Shown: positions 12,409 through 22,128 of the stretch, one piece after another | How positions within the stretch are numbered: position 1 is the stretch's first letter | Layout: the number at the start of each line of letters is the position of its first letter | Assembly: GCA_918026815.1 (NCBI GenBank) | Contig: CAKJVC010000068.1 | Span: 1,860,001-1,924,000, forward strand | Source: Chalara sp. BL73 | Lineage: Eukaryota > Ascomycota > Leotiomycetes > Helotiales | Length of the DNA stretch: 64,000 bases | Direction of reading: 5' to 3' | Position numbers and translations under genes: made by a program | The notes under the pieces: generated by a model | Databases searched by the model: none | Told to the model about the DNA's origin: nothing | Seen by the model: only the letters and a program-made list of their open reading frames with translations

Positions 12409-13286
12409 TTTGAAGATCAGAAGTGGCTGCAGAGTAGCTCTCTCGAAACAAATAGAGGCTTGTGGTGTTGAGCTGGGTTGCTCCTATTCAGTCGACGACG
12501 AAGATCCTTTATATCAGGAGTATTTCTGTGGGAGGGCGGCTTCAATACTCACAGTATTGAACTGGGCGTTCGTGAAAGCCTTGGACAGGACCATCATGTG
12601 CGGTGTTTCGTTCATTACACTTCCCGCACCTTCAACTTGAGATTGGGAATCGAGCCTTTACTGGGACGATGGCCAAAGGTGGCTCAGCTGTCTCCGTCTC
12701 GAAGTTGGGCAAAATATCGCAAGCTTGTTCCGTTTCTGCCTCAGCGTTAAAGGTGTGACTACTGTGTAAATTCAGATAAATGGCTGGTCCTTATACATGT
12801 ACAGAGCCGAGGTATCCAAAGAAATCGCGCAAAGCCCGAGTGGTAAGTGCGAACTTTTAAGTGAGTCATGGGAAGAGCAGCAATGCTTTCTTGAATCATG
12901 TGTACGCTTGAGAAAATGCTACAAAGAAACGGAGCAGGTGTTTAAATTCAAAAAAGCTGACAAGAACAATTCTGCTACAGCACTTAGAAGCATGAAACCA
13001 AAAACTCTCGCAAGCAAAAAAGCAATAATTCCGTCTACAAATATCGTCCCTTGCGGAAGCCACCTAAACATCTAACTTTCTTTTCCTTAAGCGCAACCAT
13101 AGCAAGCTCCACACTAAATAATGCAGCTTCCACATACCAACCAGCAGAACCAAAGATGCATGTGTGTTTTCAAGTCCATGGACTCTAGCAACAGTTCCGG
13201 CTGGAGGCATTGGGGCCTGTAGCAGCCAGCTGTCTATATGTCAGTAATTCGCTGGTGAAATTATGTGTGAGAGAAGACATTACATT
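12409..13286. other. Intergenic between zinc-protein genes
   Basis: Several overlapping short ORFs (for example 92 codons at 12797-13075, plus) show no recognisable motif or splice structure. Contains the upstream region of member A. Confidence 0.45.
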
Positions 13287-13481
13287 TTAGACGCCAGGAC
13301 GACGAGGAACAGCAGTTACTTCGCAATCTTCACAGCGAAGATGGCCGCAACTAGGACAATGGAGATTCGTCGTTGTCATGCCCTCGTCATGACAATTGCT
13401 GCATTTCCAAACCCAGATCCATTCGACTTGATTGCCGCCATTGCCAGTAGGTTTGGGTTTGGAGTGTCCGTGATGAGGCAT
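13287..13481 (-). CDS. Small Cys/His-rich putative zinc-binding protein (member B)
   Basis: 64 residues from an ATG. A His/Lys/Gly/Pro-rich N-terminus (MPHHGHSKPKPTGNGG) is followed by W-K-C-S-N-C, eleven residues, then C-P-S-C-G-H-L-R-C-E-D-C and a short tail. All eight expected ligands are present (Cys x7, His x1), making this the clearest single-module example of the local family. It shares C-G-H-L-R-C-E-D-C exactly with member C at 14833-15099, which argues for a common origin. The first half (W-x-C-x2-C ... C-x2-C) resembles RanBP2-type zinc fingers, but the added H-x2-C-x2-C is not part of that family. Probably intracellular; function unknown. Confidence 0.65.
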   Translation of the reverse strand: MPHHGHSKPKPTGNGGNQVEWIWVWKCSNCHDEGMTTTNLHCPSCGHLRCEDCEVTAVPRRPGV

Positions 13482-14832
13482 TACGAAGAAGTTTGACTTG
13501 AGATCGGGAGAATCGATCGAAGTGAAGACTGTAAGAAGATCTTGAGAGTTTTGCTGCTGGATATTCCATATCTCGGCGACCTCTCGACGACATTATAACC
13601 TCCTCACCACGCCGTCATCTTACTTTAGTAGCCCAGCGCTCAGTTTTTCACCGATGCCCATATCTAGACAACTGCCTTTTCCATCACCATCGTGCTTCCC
13701 AAGATTCCGTAAGCGCGCCCCCAAGCCCCATCGCGATCACCCTCTACTGCCGCAATTAAGATATACTGTACTACTATGGACTAGGAATATACTGAATGCC
13801 AAGTGATTGCACGTGAACTTAGGGCTAGTTGCGTGGCTGACCAGGGCTTGCTGGGCGCTTATTACTTCACTGGACAATCTGGGAGATTGGGCGCTTTTTC
13901 TATTATTAATTTCTGGGGCGGTGTGTTGGTTTTGGGGTGAGGTGGAATGTTCCAGTTTAGGGCGGTAGTTGCAGAAAGCGTGATGGACTGGTGGACTTTC
14001 GACGTAAAGAGATCCAGGGAATTAAATTCTTCGTCCTTCCGGAATTGGGACACCAATTATAGAGTTACTAGCAGAGATATTTCGTTCGCGAAATTGGGAT
14101 TCCATTCGCATATTAAGGAGTTGCCTGTTAAGGCGAGCAAAGGAATCACAGATTCGAACGGAGACGTCACCTGTCTCAAGATCAACTGTACATTCTTACT
14201 TTAAAACGTTACATGATCCGGCAGCCAGTAAAATTGATACAGAGTAATTTTAATTTGGAAATCAAGAAAATTGTATTGCGCAAAGATGTTATATTAAATT
14301 GTGTCTAATGGAAGCTGCATTAGACAAAGCTCGTTTAAAATTGACACGGATCATGAATGCGAATGGGAGGATTGCAAGCAACGAGGCGAGGGACAACAGT
14401 TAAGCAGAGCATAAAATAAAATTCCTAAAGCAAAACCATAAGAAAATAACCAAGCATCGAAGAATATCCAAAGGCCGTCCCGCACCCCGCTTTATGAAAT
14501 CCCAAAGACAACGTGAAGTGATCAAAGCTCCGCAACCCCAAAGAGGAGTAAAGCAAAAGTCATCCTCCCATGCTATGCAACTCCAGGTGCAATGCAGCCT
14601 CGGAAACAGTTAGAGAATATGAGAAGCTTTCCTCTGGTGGTACAGGCCAGACTCCAAGGACCTCCCCGCCCCAAAAAACCCCAAAAAAGAAGAGAAAAAG
14701 AAGAGTCGATAATGTAAAGCCACCCGAGCTTCCTGGGTGACTTCTGTGGCCGAGAGTGTTTGTCTCTTTTCACGGTAACTGACAGATAATTAGTTGACAT
14801 CAAAACGGAATTGACAGAGAGCTGTCTGACAT
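13482..14832. other. Intergenic, nothing recognised
   Basis: AT-rich spacer between members B and C. An 85-codon plus-strand frame (13947-14204) and others show no family signature. Confidence 0.45.
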
Positions 14833-15099
14833 CTATCGACTGGATTTAACCTTTTGTGCGACGCAAGTGCAATCCTCGCATCGCAGGTGTCCACAAATGC
14901 CTCCAGTCGTATATGCTATACAGGTCTCCGACGTCTTTTGGTTCATCCCATCACACCCACACTGGCAACAGGCCCAGATATAAATATACTCTGTCTTAGA
15001 GCGAGACCCGGAGCCTTCACCTTTGGACGAGCGGCCGTGACTAGAATGGCTATGACCACCTTCGAGGCCGGAATGATGTTTTTTTGAATGAGGGGCCAT
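14833..15099 (-). CDS. Small Cys/His-rich putative zinc-binding protein (member C)
   Basis: 88 residues with an ATG at 15099 and a TATATATT box about 25 nt upstream. The N-terminal 35 residues are His/Ser/Gly/Lys rich (disordered, similar in style to member B). Then EYIYIW, A-C-C-Q-C-G-C, a longer spacer with an extra Cys, and C-G-H-L-R-C-E-D-C-T-C, ending in a Lys/Ser tail. The C-terminal ligand block is identical to member B, but the middle C-x2-C is stretched to C-x7-C. This points to duplication followed by divergence of the linker. Presumed zinc-binding, intracellular, function unknown. Confidence 0.62.
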   Translation of the reverse strand: MAPHSKKHHSGLEGGHSHSSHGRSSKGEGSGSRSKTEYIYIWACCQCGCDGMNQKTSETCIAYTTGGICGHLRCEDCTCVAQKVKSSR

Positions 15100-16659
15100 G
15101 GTATTGTAAAGTAGAGAATATATAAGACTCTCCGGTTGTAGTTGAGCGACGAAGAGGAAAAATAGGGTGCGGACCTGGTCAAGCTCGAAATCTGATGAAC
15201 CGGATGCTGAACTTGAGAGCAGGCGGCAGATTTATATCTAGATCAGATGTAGCTTCCCTAACATGTGCCTGCCTTTGCTTCCACCACTTCAAGCACGAGA
15301 ACAACTCCCTAAGCCTCGTACCGTGGCGAATAGCATCTTTACTTTTCGACACCGCCGGGCAAAGCATGCTAATTTGAAGCTGAGCCAATCTCGAACAGAA
15401 TAGGGCTGGACGATGTCTAGGTGGATACGGATCTTCTCCCTGAAGGATGGCCATCGTATGAATCAACTGGCAAATACTAGGTGATACTCTGGAACTATTA
15501 TGGCTGAGTAAGATGGCCCTTCATCAAGTATCGAAGACTTTGTGCTTAGAGTGTCACATCTCACTTTTCGACAGCTCCCGTAGGGCAAAAGTGAGTCGTC
15601 CTAGACTTTCATCACATTTTCAAGAGTTCCACACTTTTAAGGCAAAAATGTGCTAACCCCTTTGTATTTCGGTCAACCAGGCCATGAAATTCAAGGGCGA
15701 CGGAGGCTGAAAGGGCACTTATAGCACAGCAGGGCCTAGAATGCATCCCAGACAACACTTGGGTCCGTGCTGAGCAGGTGATTCGATTCGAGCCGATCAA
15801 TGAGAAGCTAAGGAGAAAAATTAACTTTAGAAAGCATGAATCAATTAGAGCACATGCTTGAAGGGAAGGACTGAGGATGAGAACGAGGCAGGTTTTTTGC
15901 CTTGTTGCGCGTACCGGATGTCATCCGCCTGATGCCTTATCGGGCGTTTTTTTTTTGGCGAAGTAGAAGACACTCATACCCCTCAGCCTTGTCCTTGGTC
16001 ATACGCTGTGGCCGATACGGGTGAAATAATAGTGACATGGCGCAGCAGATAATGAATATGAAATGAAGTTGGCCGAAGTCATTGTCAAAGAACAATAGGA
16101 TGCCTGCCTATATGAAAGCTGTCTAGGGGTTGCTGCAAAACCTCATTGGCCTCGTCCTAAGAGTTGAAAATAGCGCGCCCAGAGAATCGCTCCTATGGTA
16201 AATCGATTCACCCATGGTTTTCAAACTACCGCGAGTGCAATACTCTCTGACTGGCGATGATGTAGTTATTGCCGAGCAACGAGAAGAAAGGGGATCAAAC
16301 TCAGTAAGATTTCTCAAGATCCTGGGGCACACATATGACTAATTGAATGACCGTTAGACATGATCAAGACATGGGAGAAGGATATGGCTTGCCTTTTTGT
16401 CCGGGTGGTCTAGATAGGCGGATTCTGATTTGGGCATTGCTTGTTCCTTTAAGTATATACTGTGTCAAGCTTCTGCTAGAGATGAAAAGTCTTATCCAGA
16501 ACAATAATATGCTGAGGGGTGAAGCAGATTTATCATTCTCGATAGACTTGAATGGCAAATGATATCAAATATCTTTAAGGCGGTCGGGGCTGAAGGTGTC
16601 GAAGCTGGCCAGGCGGTCGGATGAGACTATATATACCAAATAATCTTCAGTGAGAGCAG
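15100..16659. other. Intergenic, nothing recognised
   Basis: Only short frames with no motif. It includes the upstream region of member C and a run of T at about 15948. No remnants of further zinc-module sequence were noticed. Confidence 0.45.
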
Positions 16660-16860
16660 TCAAGGATGAGAGACAGCTTCAAAAAGACTCAAGGCTCGAC
16701 AGGCCAAGTGGTGTGAGTCAAGATCGGCAGATCGCCCGGCAGTTTCGTATATTGCCGTCTCATCTCGTCGACGGTCGCAAGAAGCGCAATACTCGTCCAG
16801 AAGAAGTGAATTCGGACCACCACCACAATGCCCGCAATACCAAGTTGTTGGGGCTGGCAT
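16660..16860 (-). CDS. Degenerate member D of the zinc-protein family
   Basis: From the ATG at 16860 the frame gives 66 residues (MPAPTTWYCGHC...). The first half is intact: W-Y-C-G-H-C, four residues, Asn, seven residues, C-A-S-C, the same C-x4-N-x7-C spacing as both modules of member E. The second half has lost its ligands: after C-A-S-C comes D-R-R-R-D-E-T-A, where family members have x-H-x-[RK]-C-x-x-C. The Arg and Glu that flank the lost ligands align with members B and C. The frame also stays open upstream (TTG at 16920) and there is an acceptor-like cttacag at about 16904, so a 5' exon is possible. It is either a functional half-module protein or a decaying copy. Confidence 0.45.
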   Translation of the reverse strand: MPAPTTWYCGHCGGGPNSLLLDEYCASCDRRRDETAIYETAGRSADLDSHHLACRALSLFEAVSHP

Positions 16861-18471
16861 TGGACGTCGAGTATGGTCGATATGGTGTGTGCTGGAACCT
16901 GTAAGCACACCAAATGACAATGAAAATTGATGAAGTATTTATGAGCAAGGCGCTTGATAGCATGATCGGAGGGCCCAGGGGCAAGTATAAATATTCAAGT
17001 ATGTAGAGAGTTGAGAAGTCATCGTAGCGTATTCTATGACCATATCAGCAGTCCTCATAGTATTGGAAGAGCCTCATGTTGGCTATTATCGGGCGTCCGT
17101 TACCCAGATTGAATACTTGCGCTACTATTGAAACCGTGCAGGGCACCACAACCTCTTTACGATTGGATCTAATGGTTCGCCGTAGACTAGAGTTGAGACA
17201 ATGTGAACCTAATTTGCAGGACCTGGCTAGAGGGTTAATGTATTAGACTTTTGTAGTAGGAGGGTTCTCCAGTAGAAACGTCATGACTGGCTAAACGCAT
17301 ACACTGTACGCCTACTTGATTGAGTAGCTTGTGTTTTAAAACCTGTTTGTTTAATAGCTGGTCAAACCATGCAAAATGAAGCAAACATTGTTGATTTGTC
17401 TCGATAAATCCGTGAAGCAAACAGGTAAAACAAACCAGGGTTGCTCTGGCAGCAACAGATTATTTACCGAGAACTGAGAACAATCAAGGCTCAAAGGGTA
17501 TTTGCTATTGTCAAATAATACAGGCGAGTTTGGTAACTCAGCTTCGACAGTGCTTCCATCTCAAATTCAAAAGGTTGAAATTGTAGCGGAAGAGAATCAG
17601 AAACCACCCAAAACCAGTCACCTAAAATAACACCACCTTTATCATCTCAAGTAAGAGCCGCAGGACTACTTGCTATACACCCTCTCTGAGACCATAAGTA
17701 AGATGATAGGCTGGCCAAGTAAGAACGTCCTGTAGAGGGCTCCGCGTAAATGGCTCTATCCAGGGCGTTGAATCAGGCAGACCAAACAGATATCCTAAGC
17801 TCACTTGATCTTGGGAGCCGAGAATTTATTCTTTCCAATTTTTACCGATGCTTCCCGTCTTGCTACTGGTGTTTAGGCTCAAATAAATCTCATATATTAT
17901 TTGGGGATAGGATACCTAGCCCGTGGCATGCCTGAGAATGATTATCGCAGAGCCTTGAAGAACGATTCCGTACTCGTATCTTTAGCAAGCAAGTATTAAG
18001 ATCCAAATGCTTCATAAATGAGCGATGAGCAAGAAGAGACTAGAGTGGCAAAAGTTTCTGTCAATCTGCCAGTAAGTATATGCTTACGCGGCTTCCGAAG
18101 GGATTGGGGCTGATTCTTTACTAATTCTGGAAATTATTGACATCGCTTTCGATCTCCTTGAGGGACAATAACCACTCGCATAACCAATAGTGGCAGGTTT
18201 CGCTATGTAAAGTCTAAAACCTAGATAAGTGACATGTCATGAAGTCAATGAGAGGGGGGAAGTAATTAGGTTAGTGCAAACATTTGACATATTGCTTAGT
18301 CATCACGAAAGGAAAAGTCGAAACAGCAGACTGACATCAGCCTGCCAAGCCTGAGAGTATAAACAACAATGTGATGATGCGCAGACAACTCGACTTTACA
18401 TTGACTTTGGTATATTATTATCATCAAGTGTACTATTCCATGTCGCTAAAAACGCGCTTATAGACAACAAC
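16861..18471. other. Intergenic, nothing recognised
   Basis: AT-rich spacer separating member D from the palmitoyltransferase gene. The right end is the promoter of the latter. No ORF with family character. Confidence 0.45.
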
Positions 18472-20239
18472 ATGCGAAATCCAGGAAAACCGCGTAATGC
18501 AGATCTCCAGACTGCTCGGATCATCCCGTTTGTGGTACTTGGAATAATTGGCTACTCTTCCTATGTCCTTATCAAACCCTTATGTGGTAATATACCCTAG
18601 CTCATGCTGTCAATCATGGCTAAGATTTGAACAAGTCAACTATCTTCTAGTAAAGCACGACAATGTCCGGGCAGCAGTCCCAATCCTTATCATACACTGC
18701 GCCTTGCTGGTGCTTATGTTAGGATGTTTTATCCGCCTAATACATATTACACTCTTCGATCCTCCGTATGTCCCATTTGGTCCTTCAGCACTTCGCAATC
18801 AACAAGCTCAGTACCAGAAGAGCAAGAATAGAAGAGGCATGAAAGGTATTGGAGCTGGCGAATATGAAGCAAGTAGGAACTCTGATGGCGCATCTTCTGA
18901 TAATGCAGAAGCAAAGAACGACCCAGACTCCCCAGGATTGGAGTTATTCTACACAAAGGACATTTTTAGGTCTGAAGTTGATGGCAGGCCAACATGGTGC
19001 TCAAGCTGTCAAAATTGGAAACCGGATCGTGCGCACCATTGCAGTTCAAGCAATAGATGTATCTTACGGATGGATCATTTTTGCCCATGGATAGGAGGTC
19101 CTCTTGGAGAAACAAATTATAAGTTCTTTCTGCAAGTTCTGGGGTATGGGGCTATATATTGCATACAGATGGTCACTGTTATGGCGATCTACCTTCGCAA
19201 ACAAAAGGTTACACAGGTAAATGATTTCCAATTCAGTCCCGCAAGCCTGTCTAACCTGACTTGATCACTTGGAATTTTGGTATTTCTTTTTGCTATGGCT
19301 GACTCATCTTAGGGAGAATCTGTTAATCCACAGTTTGCTGTAGTCCTTGGCTTGTAGGTGCCAATTGCTTGTGGGCTAGGCTTTACTGATTTCGAGTTCA
19401 GAGCAGGTTTTTTTGGTTTCTTTAGCGGCGGCTTATTTGCTGTCTCATTTTATGGGACAATGAGAAACATGACACAAGTTGAAGAGCATGGGTCCGCAAT
19501 CAAAGTGCATACGCTGGCTGTGCTGAAGCCAGATTATGATGAGGTTATACGTGTTAATCCGAACTGGAACTCAAACCCAACCTTTCTCTATCCCCAAATC
19601 ACATATCCCCTGGATTATTCACAATCTAAATTAGCCCAGGGCTCGGAACATCCAAGTAAACGGGAAGAAGAGCCACCAGTAGTCAACAGACCAGAGTTTC
19701 CGCCTTCAACGATATTACTTTCTCAGCAGATGGCACCGGTACAGACCACGGCTAACTCAATAGTATCACCTGATCCTGCTGTAGCACCGCCAGCACAGTA
19801 TCCTGGAAACCGCAGCTCCTCTCGGGAGAAGCCATCTGCCAGGGATCAATTGGCTAAGCGTACTTTTTCTATTCTGCAAACGAGAGAAGGGGAAAATCCG
19901 TGGGATCAAGGGTCTTATCTTCGCAATATCCAATGCGTCTTGGGTAGAAGCATATTCGAATGGTTTGTGCCGTTCAAACGATCGCCGCTTTGCAATCATG
20001 AGGACTCACGGAGCTATTATCCTCTCGGACCATCGGTAGATCGTCTTATCGCGACGCTTTATTTTAGGGAAGCAAATGATGAAACTCTCACAGAAGATAG
20101 ATATCCACCATATATGCGGATTTTCTTGGAAAGCTTGAAGCAGAAGAGGCATGAAGAAATGCAAGCTATTGGTCGTGCTACAAGAAATAAGTTTCGATCT
20201 AATGATTTGGAGAATCAAATCCAGATGCGGAACCTTTAA
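18472..20239 (+). CDS. DHHC-family palmitoyltransferase, Pfa5-like, 524 aa
   Basis: Transfers palmitate to protein cysteines through an acyl-enzyme intermediate; acts in endomembranes. Exons 18472-18586, 18636-19216, 19313-19353 and 19402-20239, introns 49, 96 and 48 nt, frame closes at 524 aa. Four hydrophobic segments: two before the CRD (about 16-36 and 53-78) and two after it (FFLQVLGYGAIYCIQMVTVM and the spliced GLAGFFGFFSGGLFAVS). The Cys-rich domain reads WCSSCQNWKPDRAHHC ... CILRMDHFCPWIGG at about 159-194. The catalytic tetrad is DHFC (185-188) rather than DHHC, with the nucleophile Cys kept; I believe this variant is usual in filamentous-fungal Pfa5 proteins, recalled rather than checked. 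The long C-terminal tail is hydrophilic. Without the third intron an in-frame TAG at 19355 would truncate the protein. Confidence 0.88.
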
Positions 20240-21725
20240 CAAGGTCTAGGTGAACAAGCTTAACTGATTAGCGATATGGTGTCAATGGCGTTAAGAGTCG
20301 GTCATAAGGTAACATTATTCATCATGAAAGCATTGCAAGGTGTTGGTGGCCCTTAGTTTCTTATTGGTATATAGAGGGATGGATCGATTAGTATATAAAC
20401 ACAGTCGTAACAATGTCTATAATAATATCATGCGAGCGTATGATATGTCGCTACCAGTTTGTGATATGAACATTGAGCCCCTATCAAATCTCGTCTCCAG
20501 GCCAGCCCTGTACAAATCTGCAAGCGAGCCCCGGCCAGCTCAGCATCAACCTCACTTCGCGATCTTCTCCTAACTATCTGGGCCATTTCTTCTGAATACT
20601 TATAGGCACCGCTAGAAGTTCACCCAACCTTATGCACGTGTCAATCAGCACTCACAGAATTCCGTCCGCATATACACCTTCTATCACTCAAAGCAGCCAT
20701 GAGCACTCTTCACTTAGCTAGCGATGTCGACAAAAGTCCTGGCCCATAATTTATTGAGGAGGTGTCGAGATACCATCTGTCCTTTCTTAAAGGACATACT
20801 TCTGCGTGCGCGAACTTGCTAGATCAAGCCTCTGCGTCACCATAGTATTGCGCTGCTCTGTGGTCCGCAGAGCAGGGCGATGGCCCATTGCTCAGCATGT
20901 CCGGCACCTCATGCACTAGCATGATTCTCGTTGAACGCAACCGATACCAAGACTTCCCACTTGATATATGCCGTTCAGTCACTTATGCGGATGTCACTGG
21001 AGTTCCGCTCTGTGCTGGGGGAAGGTGGAGACCACCCGGCTGGTCGGGTCGTTGATTGATGGGCATTATTCCCATCCTCGACCTACATATGATTCGCATG
21101 GGGATTTGGAGGCACGTTGGCTATCCTTGCCAGGCAGCTCATACATATGGATGATTACCGGCGCCATGAAACATTGGTGGGCGCCTACTTTTATGTTTGA
21201 TCGCGACGCTTGTGGCAGACTGTTGCACTTTTATATTCCACTTGAAAAAAGATGGCAGGGAAAGAAATCGCAAACTATAGGGTATAACAGGCCAACGGCG
21301 AAAGGAAAATTCACGACAGGACCAATTCCATTGAAAAAGAATAACGTGATGTTGCTAGACCAAAACTTGCAGGAAGATGGGCGTCCGCCAAACCACGAAG
21401 AGATACCCAATACAATATCATCATCCTCATACATCATGAAATATAGAAGAAACCTATCCGGTGTGCGCAAAGAATGGATATGTGCGGCATATAACACTAC
21501 CGCTAGAAGCAAGAAGAATATAGAAGCTGCGTTGAACAACAATTGCAATCCCACATGTCAAGAAAAGAACTCTTAACTATCAATTCAGAACGGCATCTAC
21601 CCACAAACAGCTAAAGCAAAAAAATCAAACCGCTCGACCTGTCGACAACTATACGATAATCAATTCACAACTATTTTCTCAGAGCAACGGCGCGGTTGTT
21701 GCACAAACAGGCGTGCTTAACGGAA
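20240..21725. other. Intergenic with one 202-codon ORF of doubtful status
   Basis: A plus-strand ATG frame at 20968-21576 encodes 202 residues with a W-rich middle (WMITGAMKHWWAPTFMF) and a basic, Asn-rich end. No domain, signal peptide or splice support is seen, so it is not called as a gene. The remainder has no feature. Confidence 0.4.
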
Positions 21726-22061
21726 TCAAGATGCTGCTCCGCAGTCTTCGCATTTTTGGTGGCTGCAGCTGGTACAGTCGTCACCGTACCATGCTCTATT
21801 GACATTGGTACCGCATTGGCAGCATTTCCACCAGCCATCCATGCTGGGTGGCCGAGCATATTGATCTATCTGAAGTTCGTATGAGGTCTGATTCTTGGCA
21901 GTTGTGTAACTGGCACTACTGAATTCTGCACAATAATCGCATTTATTGTGATTGCAATCGGGACATGTTTCTCCCCAAGCATCATAGTTGACTTCGCGGT
22001 CACAATTGTGGCATCTCCACCAGTTGTTCATTGGTGGTGGTCTGGTAACCGGAATTGACAT
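21726..22061 (-). CDS. Two-module Cys/His-rich putative zinc-binding protein (member E)
   Basis: 111 residues from the ATG at 22061 (MSIPVTRPPPMNNWW). Two tandem copies of the local family module: W-W-R-C-H-N-C ... C-P-D-C-N-H-N-K-C-D-Y-C and W-W-K-C-C-Q-C ... C-T-S-C-S-H-Q-K-C-E-D-C, separated by a 35-residue linker. Both have C-x4-N-x7-C between the first and second cysteine pairs and are each preceded by PPxM(N/D)x, so the unit of duplication includes the lead-in. All eight ligands are present in each copy. A well-formed 57-nt intron (22128-22072, gtaagc..ctgac..acag) lies just upstream of the start codon, supporting transcription. No signal peptide. Function unknown; zinc binding is inferred from ligand spacing. 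Confidence 0.7.
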   Translation of the reverse strand: MSIPVTRPPPMNNWWRCHNCDREVNYDAWGETCPDCNHNKCDYCAEFSSASYTTAKNQTSYELQIDQYARPPSMDGWWKCCQCGTNVNRAWYGDDCTSCSHQKCEDCGAAS

Positions 22062-22071
22062 GATCAAACGT

Positions 22072-22128
22072 CTGTGATGTTGTCAGAGTCGGAGGATGAA
22101 TCCACCTTCGGGGTTTCCATGAGCTTAC
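22072..22128 (-). promoter_or_regulatory. Probable 5'-leader intron of member E
   Basis: Donor gtaagc, branch-like ctctgacaac and acceptor acag end 11 nt before the start codon. It fits the 45-65 nt size of other introns in this window. Confidence 0.5.

Noticed and set aside
20968..21576. 202-codon plus-strand ATG ORF
   Set aside because: No domain, signal or splice support; may be chance. Worth a homology search but not called.
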